Origin: Wenjunlia tyrosinilytica | GTDB taxonomy: Bacteria > Actinomycetota > Actinomycetes > Streptomycetales > Streptomycetaceae | Direction: 5' to 3' | Assembly (NCBI RefSeq): GCF_014646055.1 | Contig: NZ_BMMS01000008.1 | Coordinates: forward strand, 62,001 to 126,000 | DNA length: 64,000 nucleotides | Shown here: in pieces, positions 1 to 9,480 of the stretch | How positions within the stretch are numbered: position 1 is the stretch's first letter | Layout of the letters: each line of letters starts with the position of its first letter | Program-made: the position numbers and the translations under genes | The notes under the pieces: model-generated | Databases searched by the model: none | What the model was told of the DNA's origin: nothing | The model's input: only the letters and a program-made list of their open reading frames with translations

Positions 1-8
1 GGTACGCC

Positions 9-650
9 CTACCCATAGGTGTCCCCCGGCCCCTTGCTCCCCGGAGCCCTCAGCCGCCCCCTGGGACGCGGAGGCCCCATCGGCCCCAAAACCTTGATCA
101 ACTTCACGGTGCCATGGCCCAGATCCGCGTTCAGCCGCGCCACCAGCTGCGGAGCCAGCAGCCGCAGCTGCGTCGCCCACGCCGTCGAATCGCACTGAAC
201 GGTCAGCACCCGCTCGTCCTCGTCGTAGGACTTCGGCTCGCAGTGCTGCGCCACCTCCGGCCCCACCAGCTGGGGCCACCGGCCCATCACCCCGCCGACC
301 GCCGCCGGTGTCTCCCACCCGCGCTCGGTGATCAGCCGGTGCACCGCGGCGCCCAGCGGCAGCGGATCCCTGCCGTCCGCCCTCGCACCGCTGCGCAGGC
401 CCCCGCGCCTGGCCTGCTTCTTCTTCCTGACCTCTTCACCGCGGGCCTTGGCCTGCTCACGCGCCGCGCGCAGCGCCACCCGCGCCAGATCCACCCCGGA
501 CAGGCCAGGGGCCGACGGATCAGGACCGGGCACCTCGGGAGCGGCGCCCTCCTTGCCCGAGTCCGGCTCCTTGCCCGAGTCCGGCCGCCGCTCGGGGCCG
601 GTCCTGTCGGGGCCCCCTCTGTCCGGGCCGCCTCTGCCGGGGCCGGTCAC
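9..650 (-). CDS. dciA: DciA / DUF721 family replicative helicase-associated protein
   Basis: This 213-residue protein has a basic, Gly/Pro-rich and disordered N-terminus (about residues 1-85) and a C-terminal DUF721 fold (about 95-190) with the typical RWPQLVG motif and a run ending in [13 protein letters not shown]721/DciA proteins recruit the replicative helicase in bacteria that lack DnaC/DnaI. The GTG start at 650 overlaps the recF stop in a GTGA arrangement, which suggests translational coupling. The place in the gnd-recF-DUF721 order is conserved in actinomycetes, where gyrB normally follows; gyrB would lie beyond the left edge. The family call is firm. The loader role is inferred from studied homologues. 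Confidence 0.85.
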   Translation of the reverse strand: MTGPGRGGPDRGGPDRTGPERRPDSGKEPDSGKEGAAPEVPGPDPSAPGLSGVDLARVALRAAREQAKARGEEVRKKKQARRGGLRSGARADGRDPLPLGAAVHRLITERGWETPAAVGGVMGRWPQLVGPEVAQHCEPKSYDEDERVLTVQCDSTAWATQLRLLAPQLVARLNADLGHGTVKLIKVLGPMGPPRPRGRLRAPGSKGPGDTYG

Positions 651-1771
651 GACGCCCTCACCGCGGTCCCGTCCGACACCGAGAAACGCGCCCCCGCCAG
701 CACCGCGGGAACGTCCTCGTCCACCGCCGCCGTCACCAGCACCTGCTCACCGGGAGCCACCAGCTCCGCCAGGCGCCTGCGCCGCGAGGCGTCCAGCTCG
801 GCGAACACGTCGTCGAGGACCAGCACCGGCTCGGCGCCGTCGGCGCGCAGCAACTCGAACGAAGCGATCCGCAGCGCCAGGGCGTACGACCACGACTCCC
901 CATGGCTGGCGTAGCCCTTCGCGGGCAACTCGCCCAGCTTCAGCACCAGATCGTCCCGGTGCGGGCCCACCAGCGTGATCCCCCGCTCCAGTTCCTGCTT
1001 GCGCGCCTCGCCCAGGGCGCCCAGCAGCGCCTGCGCCAACTGCTCGGGACCGGCCGCGGCCATCGGCCCCATCGAAGCGCGGTACTCCAGCGCCGTGGGC
1101 CCGCCGCCCGGCGCCAGCTGCTCGTACGCCTTGTCCACCAACGGGTGCAGCGCCGCCACGAGATCCAGCCGCGCCGCCAGCAACTGCGCGCCGGCGCGCG
1201 CCAGATGCTGGTCCCACACGTCCAGCGTCGACAGGTCCACCCGGCCGCTGCCGCGACGGGCCGTGGCCGCGGACTTCAGCAGGGCGTTGCGCTGCTTGAG
1301 CACCCGATCGTAGTCCTGGCGCACGCCCGCCATCCGCGGGGAACGGGTGGTGACCAGCTCGTCCAGGAACCGGCGGCGCTCCCCCGGATCCCCCTTGACC
1401 AGCGCCAGGTCCTCGGGCGCGAACAGCACCGTCCGCACGATCCCCAGGACATCGCGGGGGCGCACCTGCGACGAGCGGTTGATCCTGGCGCGGTTGGCCC
1501 GGCCGGGGTTGATCTCCAGCTCCACCAGTTGCTGCCGCTCGCCCTGGACCACGGCCGCCCGCACGATCGCGCGCTCGGCGCCCTGCCGCACCAGCGGGGC
1601 GTCACCGGCCACCCGGTGGCTGCCCAGCGTCGCCAGATAGCCGATCGCCTCGACGAGGTTCGTCTTGCCCTGGCCGTTGGGACCGACAAAGGTGGTCACG
1701 CCCGGGTCGAGGGGGACCTCGACCCGGGCGTAGGACCGGAAATCGGCGAGCGACAGATGCGCTACGTGCAT
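647..1771 (-). CDS. recF: DNA replication and repair protein RecF
   Basis: A 374-residue SMC-like ATPase that helps load RecA on gapped DNA. It starts [14 protein letters not shown], has the Walker A motif GPNGQGKT at about residues 30-37, the LVGPHRDDL signature near 266 and a Walker B-type [11 protein letters not shown] near 316. The length is normal for actinobacterial RecF. The ATG at 1771 lies 54 bases after the gnd stop, and the gene overlaps dciA by 4 bases, so gnd, recF and dciA probably share a transcript. All features expected of an active protein are present. Confidence 0.97.
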   Translation of the reverse strand: MHVAHLSLADFRSYARVEVPLDPGVTTFVGPNGQGKTNLVEAIGYLATLGSHRVAGDAPLVRQGAERAIVRAAVVQGERQQLVELEINPGRANRARINRSSQVRPRDVLGIVRTVLFAPEDLALVKGDPGERRRFLDELVTTRSPRMAGVRQDYDRVLKQRNALLKSAATARRGSGRVDLSTLDVWDQHLARAGAQLLAARLDLVAALHPLVDKAYEQLAPGGGPTALEYRASMGPMAAAGPEQLAQALLGALGEARKQELERGITLVGPHRDDLVLKLGELPAKGYASHGESWSYALALRIASFELLRADGAEPVLVLDDVFAELDASRRRRLAELVAPGEQVLVTAAVDEDVPAVLAGARFSVSDGTAVRAS

Positions 1772-1825
1772 GGGCTTCCGAGCTGCTTTCCAGGGCTGCT
1801 TGAGCCGCTCGCGCGGCTGTTGGGA

Positions 1826-2707
1826 CTACTTCTTGGAAGCCTCGACGGCGTGGCCGCCGAACTGGTTGCGCAGCGCGGCGATCATCTTCATCTGCGGGGA
1901 GTCGTCCTGGCGCGAGGAGAACCGCGCGAACAGCGACGCGGTGATCGCGGGCAGCGGAACGGCGTGGTCGATCGCCGCCTCCACGGTCCAGCGGCCCTCG
2001 CCGGAGTCCGCGGCCCAGCCGCGCAGCTTCTCCAGGTGCTCGTCGTCGTCGAGGGCGCGGACGGCCAGGTCGAGCAGCCAGGAGCGGATGACCGTGCCCT
2101 CCTGCCAGGAGCGGAAGACCTCGCGCACGTCGGTGACGGCGGGCGCGGCCTCGAGGAGCTCCCAGCCCTCGGCGAAGGCCTGCATCATGCCGTACTCGAT
2201 GCCGTTGTGGACCATCTTCGCGAAGTGGCCGGCGCCGACCTTGCCCGCGTGCACCGAGCCGAAGGCACCCTCGGGCTTGAGCGCGTCGAAGACCGGCTGC
2301 ACCTTGGCGACGTCCTCGGGCTCGCCGCCGTACATCAGCGCGTAGCCGTTCTCCAGGCCCCACACACCGCCGGAGACACCGCAGTCGACGAAGCCGATGC
2401 CCTTGGCCTTCAGCAGCTCGGCGTGCTTCTCGTCGTCCGTCCAGCGGGAGTTGCCGCCGTCCACGACCACGTCACCGGGCGAGAGCAGCTCGGCGAGCTC
2501 CTCGACGGTGGCCTGGGTGGCCTCGCCGGCGGGGACCATGACCCAGACCACGCGGGGAGCCTTCAGGCCGTCCACAAGGTCCTTGAGGCTGTGGACATCG
2601 GCGAGGTCCGCGTTCCGGTCGTAGCCGATGACGGTGTGGCCCGCGCGGCGGATGCGCTCGCGCATGTTGCCGCCCATCTTGCCGAGACCGATGAGACCGA
2701 GCTCCAT
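1826..2707 (-). CDS. gnd: 6-phosphogluconate dehydrogenase (decarboxylating), short GndA-type
   Basis: A 293-residue protein with the N-terminal Rossmann motif GLIGLGKMGGNM and the VDGGNSRWTDD and KMVHNGIEYGMMQ segments of 6-phosphogluconate dehydrogenases. It oxidatively decarboxylates 6-phosphogluconate to ribulose 5-phosphate in the pentose phosphate pathway. At about 294 residues it belongs to the short class, often NAD-preferring, not the 470-residue class. The ATG at 2707 is preferred: AAGGATC lies six bases upstream of the GTG-ATG pair (GTG at 2710 is the alternative). The position between dnaN and recF is a streptomycete hallmark with no known functional reason. Confidence 0.93.
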   Translation of the reverse strand: MELGLIGLGKMGGNMRERIRRAGHTVIGYDRNADLADVHSLKDLVDGLKAPRVVWVMVPAGEATQATVEELAELLSPGDVVVDGGNSRWTDDEKHAELLKAKGIGFVDCGVSGGVWGLENGYALMYGGEPEDVAKVQPVFDALKPEGAFGSVHAGKVGAGHFAKMVHNGIEYGMMQAFAEGWELLEAAPAVTDVREVFRSWQEGTVIRSWLLDLAVRALDDDEHLEKLRGWAADSGEGRWTVEAAIDHAVPLPAITASLFARFSSRQDDSPQMKMIAALRNQFGGHAVEASKK

Positions 2708-2901
2708 CACAGATCCTTCACTTGTCGCCGTAGCTGATCGGGCTTCGAGCCTACGTCGGCCGACCGGCGAAGCGGTCCGCCGTCCCTCGCCTTCCCCCAG
2801 GGCGCCTTCCCTTCAGGGGCGCCCCTGCTCGGAGCACCCTCCCCGGGGGCGCCTTCCCTCAGGGCCCGTGATCCACCGCGGGCCCCGAGGAGGGAGATCA
2901 T
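2707..2901 (-). CDS. Possible 64-residue ORF filling the dnaN-gnd gap
   Basis: An open frame of 64 codons starts with an ATG that overlaps the dnaN stop (ATGA) and ends with a TGA that overlaps the gnd start (TGATG). It therefore exactly fills the gap. The predicted peptide (MISLLGARGGSRALREG...) is basic and rich in Gly, Ala, Pro and Arg, with no recognised domain. Part of it is encoded by a short imperfect repeat (GCGCCTTCCCTCAGGG-like, about 2790-2865). It may be a coupling ORF that carries ribosomes from dnaN to gnd, or chance. No homologue is recognised from the sequence. Confidence 0.25.
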   Translation of the reverse strand: MISLLGARGGSRALREGAPGEGAPSRGAPEGKAPWGKARDGGPLRRSADVGSKPDQLRRQVKDL

Positions 2902-4028
2902 CCGCTCAGCCGCACCGGCATGATCAGGTGGCGGTAGCTCTCGTCCGCCTCCACGTCCAGCGCCGGGCGGCCGCTGAGCAGCGCCGGCTTGGTCGGGGTG
3001 GTGAACGACAGCTGCGCGACCGGGGAGGCGATGGCGCTCAGGGCGTCCAGCAGGAACGTGGGGTTGAAGGCGAGCGGGCCGCCCTCGCCCTCGAGCCGGG
3101 CGTCGATCCGCTCCGAAGCCTGGGCGTCGTCGCTCGAGCCCGCCTCCAGCGTCAGCACACCCTCCTCGACCCGCAGGCGCACCGGGGTGTTCCGCTCGGC
3201 CACCAGCGACACACGCTTGACCGCCTCGACGAACGGCGCGGTCTCGATCACCGCGACGGAGGTGAACTCCGTCGGGAAGAGCTTCTGGTACTTCGGCAGG
3301 TCGCCCTCGAGCAGCCGCGTCGTCGTGCGGCGCCCGGCGCCCTCGAAACCGATCAGGCCCTCGCCGGCACCGCTGCCGGACAGCGCCAGGCTGACGGTGT
3401 CACCGCTCGTGAGCGACTTGGCGGTGTCGAGGAGGGTCTTGGCCGGGACCAGCGCGACGGCGGACATGTCCGCGGTCTCCGGCTTCCACGTGAACTCGCG
3501 GACCGCGAAGCGGTAGCGGTCGGTGGCGGCCAGGGTGACCGTGTCGCCCTCGATCTCGATCCGCACACCGGTCAGGACCGGCAGGGTGTCGTCGCGCCCG
3601 GCGGCGATGGCCACCTGGGAGACGGCGGCGGCGAAGACGTCACCGGGGACGCTGCCGGAAGCCGTGGGCATGGCGGGCAGCGCCGGGTACTCGTCCACAG
3701 GCAGTGTGTGCAGCGCGAACCGCGAGGTGCCGCAGTGCACATTGACCCGCGAGCCGTCGGTGGAGATCTCCACAGGGCTGTTGGGGAGCGCGCGTGAGAT
3801 GTCGGCGAGCAGGCGGCCCGAGACCAGGACCGTGCCCTCGTCCTCGACGTCCGCCTCGATCTCGACACGGGCCGAGACCTCGTAGTCGAAGCCGGAAAGG
3901 CTGAGGGCACCGTGCTGGGCCCTCAGCAGCAGACCTGCCAGGACCGGCACCGGCGGACGGGCCGGAAGACTGCGGGCTGCCCAGGCCACTGCCTCCGCGA
4001 GGACATCTCGCTCCACCCGGAGCTTCAC
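2898..4028 (-). CDS. dnaN: DNA polymerase III beta sliding clamp
   Basis: Three tandem clamp domains make up 376 residues, the usual length. The protein begins (V)KLRVERDVLAEAVAW and ends YRHLIMPVRL, the conserved C-terminus that contributes to the partner-binding pocket. It is the processivity clamp for DNA polymerase III. The open frame extends 51 codons further upstream to 4181, but that extension runs into the DnaA boxes and is Gln/Thr-rich. The GTG at 4028 has AGGAGG eight bases upstream and is the start chosen here. The gene is oriented away from oriC, as in other actinobacteria. Confidence 0.97.
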   Translation of the reverse strand: MKLRVERDVLAEAVAWAARSLPARPPVPVLAGLLLRAQHGALSLSGFDYEVSARVEIEADVEDEGTVLVSGRLLADISRALPNSPVEISTDGSRVNVHCGTSRFALHTLPVDEYPALPAMPTASGSVPGDVFAAAVSQVAIAAGRDDTLPVLTGVRIEIEGDTVTLAATDRYRFAVREFTWKPETADMSAVALVPAKTLLDTAKSLTSGDTVSLALSGSGAGEGLIGFEGAGRRTTTRLLEGDLPKYQKLFPTEFTSVAVIETAPFVEAVKRVSLVAERNTPVRLRVEEGVLTLEAGSSDDAQASERIDARLEGEGGPLAFNPTFLLDALSAIASPVAQLSFTTPTKPALLSGRPALDVEADESYRHLIMPVRLSG

Positions 4029-4977
4029 CGGAACCGCCTCCTGCTGTTGCTGCTGTCGTTTGCCTGCTGCTGTCGTGGCTGTCGTGCCGAGGACAGTCTG
4101 ACGTACCGCGCCGACAGCGTGTGCAGGTTGGTCCGAAGCGATGCGGTCCGGTCCCGGCTCGCTCGATCCACAGCTGTCCACAGCCCAGGCTTCGAATCCA
4201 GCTCCCCGGTATCTCTACGTAGTCGTAGTAATAGGGGTTGTGGATACCGTGGATAACCCATGTCCCCGCAGGTCAGGGCCACTTTTTTATCCACCGGGCC
4301 TGTGGGTGGAGGCAGTGGATAACCCGGTGGGTCTGTGGACGGCCGCAGCACTGTCCACACCCATCCCCAGGCAAGCCCTGGTTGTCCCCAGAGTGATCCC
4401 CAGGTTCTACCCCTGTTTTCCCCACCCCAATCCACGCCCTGGTGTGACGGCTTTCACTCGACACGGTGAGAGGGCTTCCGATGTTGCCGAACAGTGGACA
4501 AGGGTGTGGAAACCCTGTGTACAACAGGGAGTTGGCTGTGGGTAACCCGTGGACAACCCCGCTCGCCGCTCGTGGGCCATTCGGCTGTCCACAGGCTGTG
4601 GACGACGGTTGACCACAATTCCACAGGCTCCCCACCTGCGAGGACATCCTCCCGTACACCGCTCCTGTGGAGGGCCATCTGGACAACTCCGGCGTCCCCA
4701 GGGTGTGGACGGGGGAAAACCCCCGAGCCTGTGGAAAGGTCCCCCGGCGCCGCTTTCTGTTCGAATAGCTGCCTCTTGGGGGTCATGCGGAAGAAGGCCC
4801 GCGGACGCCCCTCGAGGGAAATGCGGCCGGAAGAAGTGGCCGGGGAAGCGGCGGGGAAGGCGGGAAAGCGGGCGGGGAAACGGGCACCGGGGAGCGCACG
4901 ATGGCGCACAGGCAAAGCAAAGGGCCCGCCGGGGATGTGCGGTCCCCGCGAGCCCCTCGGCCGTCTCCGGCCCGGTC
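4029..4977. other. oriC: Chromosomal replication origin oriC (dnaN-dnaA intergenic region)
   Basis: This 949-base non-coding region separates dnaN and dnaA and holds about 20 DnaA-box-like 9-mers in both orientations. Good matches to the Streptomyces consensus TTGTCCACA (YYGTCCACA) are at 4174-4182, 4351-4359 and 4585-4593 on plus, and 4334-4342, 4597-4605 and 4704-4712 on minus. One- or two-mismatch boxes are at 4164, 4239, 4248, 4287, 4314, 4382, 4493, 4516, 4548 and 4609. Boxes fill 4160-4740. There is little AT-rich DNA beyond short tracts such as that at 4283-4290. The rest (4740-4977) is purine-rich with several G-runs. It matches the known plan of streptomycete oriC. Confidence 0.95.
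4919..4953 (-). terminator. Possible dnaA terminator
   Basis: On the minus strand, 25-30 bases after the dnaA stop, a short hairpin (CGGGGA/TCCCCG, 4930-4935 with 4943-4948) is followed by a T-rich stretch (CCCTTTGCTTTGC). It is weak, and it lies before the G-run cluster and the DnaA boxes. Confidence 0.35.
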
Positions 4978-6930
4978 TCAGCTCTTGATGCGGTTGGTCA
5001 GCTCGGTGACCTGGTTGTAGATGGAGCGCCGCTCGGCCATCAGAGTGCGGATCTTGCGGTCCGCGTGCATCACCGTGGTGTGGTCGCGGCTGCCGAACTG
5101 CGCCCCGATCTTGGGCAGCGACAGGTCGGTGAGCTCCCGGCACAGGTACATCGCGATCTGGCGGGCCGTGACGATGACCCGGCTGCGGGAGGGCCCGCAC
5201 AGGTCGTCCACCGTGAGCCCGAAGTACGAGGCCGTGGACGCCATGATCGTCGTCGCGGTGATCTCGGGGCCGGCGTCGTCGCCGCCCGGCATGAGGTCCT
5301 TGAGCACGATCTCGGTCAGCTGGAGGTCCACCGGCTGCCGGTTCAGGCTCGCGAAGGCGGTGACCCGGATGAGCGCGCCCTCGAGTTCCCGGATGTTGCG
5401 GGAGATCCGGCTCGCGATGAACTCGAGCACCTCCGGAGGAGCGTTCAGCTGCTCCTGGATCGCCTTCTTGCGAAGGATCGCGATGCGCGTCTCCAGCTCG
5501 GGCGGCTGGACGTCGGTGATCAGGCCCCACTCGAACCGGTTGCGCAGCCGGTCCTCCAGGGTGACCAGCTGCTTGGGCGGCCGGTCGGAGGAGATCACGA
5601 TCTGCTTGTTGGCGTTGTGGAGGGTGTTGAAGGTGTGGAAGAACTCCTCCTGGGTCTGCTCCTTGGTCTCCAGGAACTGGATGTCGTCCACGAGCAGGAT
5701 GTCCATGTCCCGGTACCGCTTGCGGAAGCCGTCCGCCTTGCCGTCCCGGATGGAGTTGATGAACTCGTTGGTGAACTCCTCGGAGCTCACGTACCGCACC
5801 CGCGTGCCCTCGTAGAGGCTGCGGGCGTAGTGCCCGATGGCGTGCAGCAGGTGCGTCTTGCCGAGGCCGGACTCGCCGTAGATGAACAGCGGGTTGTAGG
5901 CCTTGGCGGGGGCTTCGGCGACGGCGACGGCGGCGGCGTGCGCGAAGCGGTTGCTGGCGCCGATGACGAATGTGTCGAAGAGGTACTTGGGGTTCAGCCG
6001 CGCCGCGGGCTCACCGGGTCCCGGCGCCGGACCGGGCTTGGCGGCCAAGGGGCCGGGGGCGCCGCTGGGGGCGGGCAGGTCCGGGCGTCCGGAGCGGGGC
6101 TGGGGCTGCGAAGAGCGCCCCTGCTCCCCGGCGCCGCCGCGCTCACTCCGGTCGGGCAGGTGCTCCCCGCGCTGGTTGGGCAGCGCCGGCAGGTCCATGG
6201 ACTGCTGGCGCCGCTCGGGCGTCTGCGCGGACCAGTCGGTGCGGGGCGCGTAGGTGTCGTGGTCGGGATAGCCGAGGCGGGGCTGCTGCCAGCCGTCCTG
6301 GCCGCCGGGGGCGCTGTGACTGCCGGGTCCGTTGTGGCCGTGGTGGTGATCAGGGCTTGAGTGACGATCGGATCCGGGGTGACGGTCGGGGCCGGGGTGA
6401 CGCTCGGGGCCCGCGTGACGCTCGGGCCCGAGGTGGCCGCCGTACTCGGGCCGGCGCCAGGCCGGCTCCTGCTCGCCGTATCCGCCGCCCTGATAGCCCG
6501 GACCCGGTCCCCGGCCGCCCGGGCCATCGCCCGGGCGGGGGTCGTACCCGGGGTCCTGGTGGCCGCGCCCGTAACCGTCCTGCTCGTACTCGCGGCGGGG
6601 CTCCCCGTAGCCGGGCTGGGGCTGCGGCGCGGGCTCGGCCTGCGGTGGCGGCGGCGAGGCTGCCGCCGAGGGGTTGACGGTGACGGCGATCCGGATGGGA
6701 CGGCCGAATTCATGGGTGAGGTTCTCGGTGATCTGCTTGAGCAACCGGCCCTCGAGGACGCCCTTGGCGAACTCGTTGGGCACGGCCAGCAGGGCCGTGT
6801 CGGACACCAGCGCCAGCGCCTGGCTGGTCTGGAGCCAGCGCTTGTCCTTCGCCTCCACGCTCTCGTCGGCGCTCAGCCGGTCGATGACCCTGGCCCACCC
6901 TGCGGCAAGATCGGCGGTTACATCAGCCAC
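4978..6930 (-). CDS. dnaA: Chromosomal replication initiator protein DnaA
   Basis: A 650-residue AAA+ initiator that binds DnaA boxes and opens oriC. Domain I is about residues 1-85. A very long Pro/Gly/His-rich domain II (about 90-310, with repeats of PERH/PDRH type) is typical of Streptomyces, in contrast to the roughly 470-residue enterobacterial protein. Domain III has Walker A GESGLGKT near 352 and Walker [11 protein letters not shown]. Domain IV has the box-recognition signature [12 protein letters not shown] near 612. The start is GTG at 6930 ([12 protein letters not shown]); upstream codons to 7083 run through the promoter. Two DnaA boxes abut the predicted promoter, so autoregulation is likely. 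Confidence 0.97.
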   Translation of the reverse strand: MADVTADLAAGWARVIDRLSADESVEAKDKRWLQTSQALALVSDTALLAVPNEFAKGVLEGRLLKQITENLTHEFGRPIRIAVTVNPSAAASPPPPQAEPAPQPQPGYGEPRREYEQDGYGRGHQDPGYDPRPGDGPGGRGPGPGYQGGGYGEQEPAWRRPEYGGHLGPERHAGPERHPGPDRHPGSDRHSSPDHHHGHNGPGSHSAPGGQDGWQQPRLGYPDHDTYAPRTDWSAQTPERRQQSMDLPALPNQRGEHLPDRSERGGAGEQGRSSQPQPRSGRPDLPAPSGAPGPLAAKPGPAPGPGEPAARLNPKYLFDTFVIGASNRFAHAAAVAVAEAPAKAYNPLFIYGESGLGKTHLLHAIGHYARSLYEGTRVRYVSSEEFTNEFINSIRDGKADGFRKRYRDMDILLVDDIQFLETKEQTQEEFFHTFNTLHNANKQIVISSDRPPKQLVTLEDRLRNRFEWGLITDVQPPELETRIAILRKKAIQEQLNAPPEVLEFIASRISRNIRELEGALIRVTAFASLNRQPVDLQLTEIVLKDLMPGGDDAGPEITATTIMASTASYFGLTVDDLCGPSRSRVIVTARQIAMYLCRELTDLSLPKIGAQFGSRDHTTVMHADRKIRTLMAERRSIYNQVTELTNRIKS

Positions 6931-7020
6931 AGTGCACGCTCTCTCGCTTGGGGTATGGGCTCGCTGGCTCCCACGGCGGTGTTGTTCCTGGGAAGGGCGG
7001 GGAACACGGGAAGTCCAGCA

Positions 7021-7074
7021 ACGGTAATCAGCCCGGGTGCCTGCTTCAAGTTGTTGTCCACAGGCTGTGTACAA
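7021..7074 (-). promoter_or_regulatory. dnaA promoter with inverted DnaA box pair
   Basis: Read on the minus strand, a -35-like TTGAAG (7044-7049) and a -10-like TACCGT (7021-7026) are 17 bases apart. Directly upstream, TTGTCCACA (7054-7062, plus) and TGTGTACAA (7066-7074, a minus-strand TTGTACACA) form an inverted pair with a 3-base gap. Streptomyces DnaA is known to autoregulate through two boxes at its promoter, and this arrangement fits. Confidence 0.75.
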
Positions 7075-7149
7075 ATGTGCCATGGTCCCACGGCGCGACG
7101 GCCTCCGGGGAGGAGTCCGGCGGGTCGGCCGGGAACCGGCGGGCTCGGT

Positions 7150-7179
7150 TTGACCGGATGGAGCAGTCCCGCGTACCGT
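7150..7179 (+). promoter_or_regulatory. Predicted rpmH promoter
   Basis: TTGACC (7150-7155), an 18-base spacer and TACCGT (7174-7179) match the streptomycete housekeeping consensus. They lie about 160 bases before rpmH, leaving a long leader (7190-7341) in which no other gene is seen. Confidence 0.55.
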
Positions 7180-7341
7180 GACCAGGTCGAGTTGTCGATG
7201 GCTGCTGCCGCATGCCTCCGATGGGCAGGATCATTTCGGTGATCGGGAAGCGGTACACCACTAGAGCGTGTCGCGAGCTTCTCGTGGGCGCACGGTGACA
7301 GCCAGGCGACGCCCCGCATCACGATTTCCTGGAGCCCCCGA

Positions 7342-7479
7342 GTGAGCAAGCGCACCTTCCAGCCGAACAACCGCCGCCGCGCGAAGACCCACGGCTTCCG
7401 GTTGCGCATGCGCACCCGTGCCGGTCGCGCCATCCTGGCGACCCGCCGCAGCAAGGGCCGCGCGCGCCTGTCCGCCTGA
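7342..7479 (+). CDS. rpmH: 50S ribosomal protein L34
   Basis: A 45-residue, highly basic protein beginning (V)[19 protein letters not shown] and ending SKGRARLSA, which is unmistakably L34. The start is GTG at 7342, preceded by GGAG at 7331. It is divergent from dnaA and heads the rpmH-rnpA-yidD-yidC-jag-rsmG series, the standard bacterial origin-proximal cluster. The length is normal and no anomaly is seen. Confidence 0.96.
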   Translation: MSKRTFQPNNRRRAKTHGFRLRMRTRAGRAILATRRSKGRARLSA

Positions 7480-7505
7480 TCGCGCACACCAGGTCAGGTC
7501 ATGCC

Positions 7506-7904
7506 GTGCTGCCCACCGAGAACCGGCTGAGGCGGCGCCAGGACTTCGCGACCGCGGTTCGCCGCGGACGCCGGGCCGGCCGCCCGCTCCTGGTAGTGCA
7601 TCTGAGAAGCGGTACGCCCCTGAACAGGGACCACGGCGACCCGCACGCAACCGGGGGGATGCTCCCCCCGGCGCGTGCGGGTTTCGTCGTCAGCAAGGCC
7701 GTGGGTCCGGCCGTGGTCCGCAATCTGGTCAAGCGCAGACTGCGGCATCTTGTCCGGGAACGCCTGAGGCTTCTGCCCCCCGGTAGCCTGATAGTCGTAC
7801 GGGCATTGCCCGGGGCAGGCGTCGCGGAGTACACCGAGCTGGCCCGCGACCTCGATGCCGCACTCCAGCGGCTACTGCCGGCCAAGGCAGGAGGGGCGAC
7901 ATGA
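7506..7904 (+). CDS. rnpA: Ribonuclease P protein component
   Basis: A 132-residue basic protein that assists the RNase P RNA in maturing tRNA 5' ends. It begins (V)[22 protein letters not shown] and contains the family signature around [19 protein letters not shown] (about residues 77-95). The start is GTG at 7506, 26 bases after rpmH. The stop overlaps the yidD ATG (ATGA), implying coupled translation. Confidence 0.95.
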   Translation: MLPTENRLRRRQDFATAVRRGRRAGRPLLVVHLRSGTPLNRDHGDPHATGGMLPPARAGFVVSKAVGPAVVRNLVKRRLRHLVRERLRLLPPGSLIVVRALPGAGVAEYTELARDLDAALQRLLPAKAGGAT

Positions 7905-8197
7905 AATACCCGCTGCTCGGGCTGATCAAGCTTTACCAGTGGACCATCAGCCCGCTGCTGGGCCCTGTGTGCAAGTACTACCCCTCGTGCTCCCACTACG
8001 GATACGAGGCCATCTCCGTGCACGGCGCGGTGAAGGGCACATACCTGACCGTGTGGCGGATTCTGCGCTGCAACCCCTGGTCGGCCGGCGGTGTCGACCA
8101 CGTACCGCCGCGCAAGCGGCCCCCGATCTTCCGGCGCGCCAAGCACGGTGGAGCCGACAGTAGCCCTGCCCCCGCGCACAATGCCCAAGGAGCCTGA
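7901..8197 (+). CDS. yidD: Membrane protein insertion efficiency factor YidD
   Basis: 98 residues with the YidD core: [30 protein letters not shown] (conserved cysteines) and [17 protein letters not shown]. YidD is a small membrane-associated protein that helps YidC/Sec insertion. It overlaps rnpA by four bases, and yidC starts two bases after its stop, so the three genes are tightly coupled. A hydrophilic C-terminal tail of about 25 residues is extra and poorly conserved. Confidence 0.94.
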   Translation: MKYPLLGLIKLYQWTISPLLGPVCKYYPSCSHYGYEAISVHGAVKGTYLTVWRILRCNPWSAGGVDHVPPRKRPPIFRRAKHGGADSSPAPAHNAQGA

Positions 8198-8199
8198 CC

Positions 8200-9417
8200 G
8201 TGGGTCTCTTGAACCCGCTCTACGACGCAGTGTCGTGGATCATCGTCCAATTCCACTCGCTGTACGGCCACATCTTCGACCCTGACAGCGGGTGGGCTTG
8301 GGGCCTTTCCATCGTCTCGCTGGTGGTGCTGATCCGGATCTGCCTGATCCCGCTCTTCGTGAAGCAGATCAAGGCGACCCGGAACATGCAGGCGCTCCAG
8401 CCGAAGATGAAGGCGATCCAGGAGCGCTACAAGAGCGACAAGCAGCGTCAGTCCGAAGAGATGATGAAGCTGTACAAGGAGACGGGCACCAACCCGTTCT
8501 CCTCGTGCCTTCCCATCCTGGTGCAGTCGCCGTTCTTCTTCGCGCTGTACCACGTGCTCAGCTACATCGCGAAGGGCAAGACGGTCGGCGTCATCGACGA
8601 CCAGGCTCTCGTCAACAGCGCCCGTGACGCCCATATCTTCGGTGCCCCGCTGTCGGCGAAGTTCACCGACAGCGCCGCCAAGCTCCATGATCTCGGCGCG
8701 ACGGTCACCGACGTACGCGTGGTCACGGTCGTCATGATCCTCCTGATGTCGGCGTCGCAGTTCATCACGCAGCGCCAGCTGATGACGAAGAACGTCGACC
8801 TCTCCGTGAAGACGCCGTTCATGCAGCAGCAGAAGATGCTGATGTACGTCTTCCCGATCATGTTCGCCGTCTTCGGTATCAACTTCCCCGTCGGTGTCCT
8901 GGTCTACTGGCTGACCACCAACGCCTGGACCATGGGCCAGCAGCTCGTGGTGATCCGACGCAACCCGACCCCGGGCAGCAAGGCCTTCACCGAGCGCGTG
9001 GAGCGCCTGAAGGCCAAGGGCAAGCAGCTCGACCCGAAGACCGGCAAGGTCGTCGCCATCGAGGCCGTCGCGGCCACCGCCACCGCCGATCAGCCCGCCG
9101 ACGCGGGGCCGGCCAAGCGCCATCAGCCGAAGCGCCAGACCAAGGCACAGCGCCAGAGCGGTGCCGCCGCGGCCGCGCCCTCGGGTGCCGCGGCCTCCAC
9201 GGGTGCGGCCAAGGCGGACGCCGCGGACGCCGCCGACGCCGTGGCCGACGAGCCCTCCGACGCCACGCCGGATCTGCAGAAGAAGCCCCAGCAGGCGGCG
9301 AGGGGCCAGGGCAGCCAGGGCGCCCAGAGCAAGGCGGGACGCGGCGGCAAGGGCGGCCAGCAGCGCAAGGGCGGCAAGCCACGCCAGCCGACGGGCTCAC
9401 GCCCGAGCAAGAAGTAG
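8200..9417 (+). CDS. yidC: Membrane protein insertase YidC/Oxa1
   Basis: 405 residues of the Gram-positive YidC type, without the large periplasmic domain of proteobacterial YidC. Membrane segments are visible near residues 5-25, 30-55, 105-130, 165-185 and 205-240. The Arg in the second helix ([11 protein letters not shown]) is the conserved groove arginine. A K/A/Q-rich cytoplasmic tail (about 260-405) probably contacts ribosomes. It inserts and folds membrane proteins. The GTG at 8200 follows yidD by two bases; jag follows. Confidence 0.95.
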   Translation: MGLLNPLYDAVSWIIVQFHSLYGHIFDPDSGWAWGLSIVSLVVLIRICLIPLFVKQIKATRNMQALQPKMKAIQERYKSDKQRQSEEMMKLYKETGTNPFSSCLPILVQSPFFFALYHVLSYIAKGKTVGVIDDQALVNSARDAHIFGAPLSAKFTDSAAKLHDLGATVTDVRVVTVVMILLMSASQFITQRQLMTKNVDLSVKTPFMQQQKMLMYVFPIMFAVFGINFPVGVLVYWLTTNAWTMGQQLVVIRRNPTPGSKAFTERVERLKAKGKQLDPKTGKVVAIEAVAATATADQPADAGPAKRHQPKRQTKAQRQSGAAAAAPSGAAASTGAAKADAADAADAVADEPSDATPDLQKKPQQAARGQGSQGAQSKAGRGGKGGQQRKGGKPRQPTGSRPSKK

Positions 9418-9480
9418 TCCCGCCGGGGACCGCAATCCCGCCCCAGACCTCGTACGAGAAGATCCGATAGGAGTCCATCC

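Noticed and set aside
3485-3498. parS-like TTCCACGTGAAC inside dnaN
   Set aside because: It has four mismatches to the 14-bp core and lies in a well-conserved coding segment.
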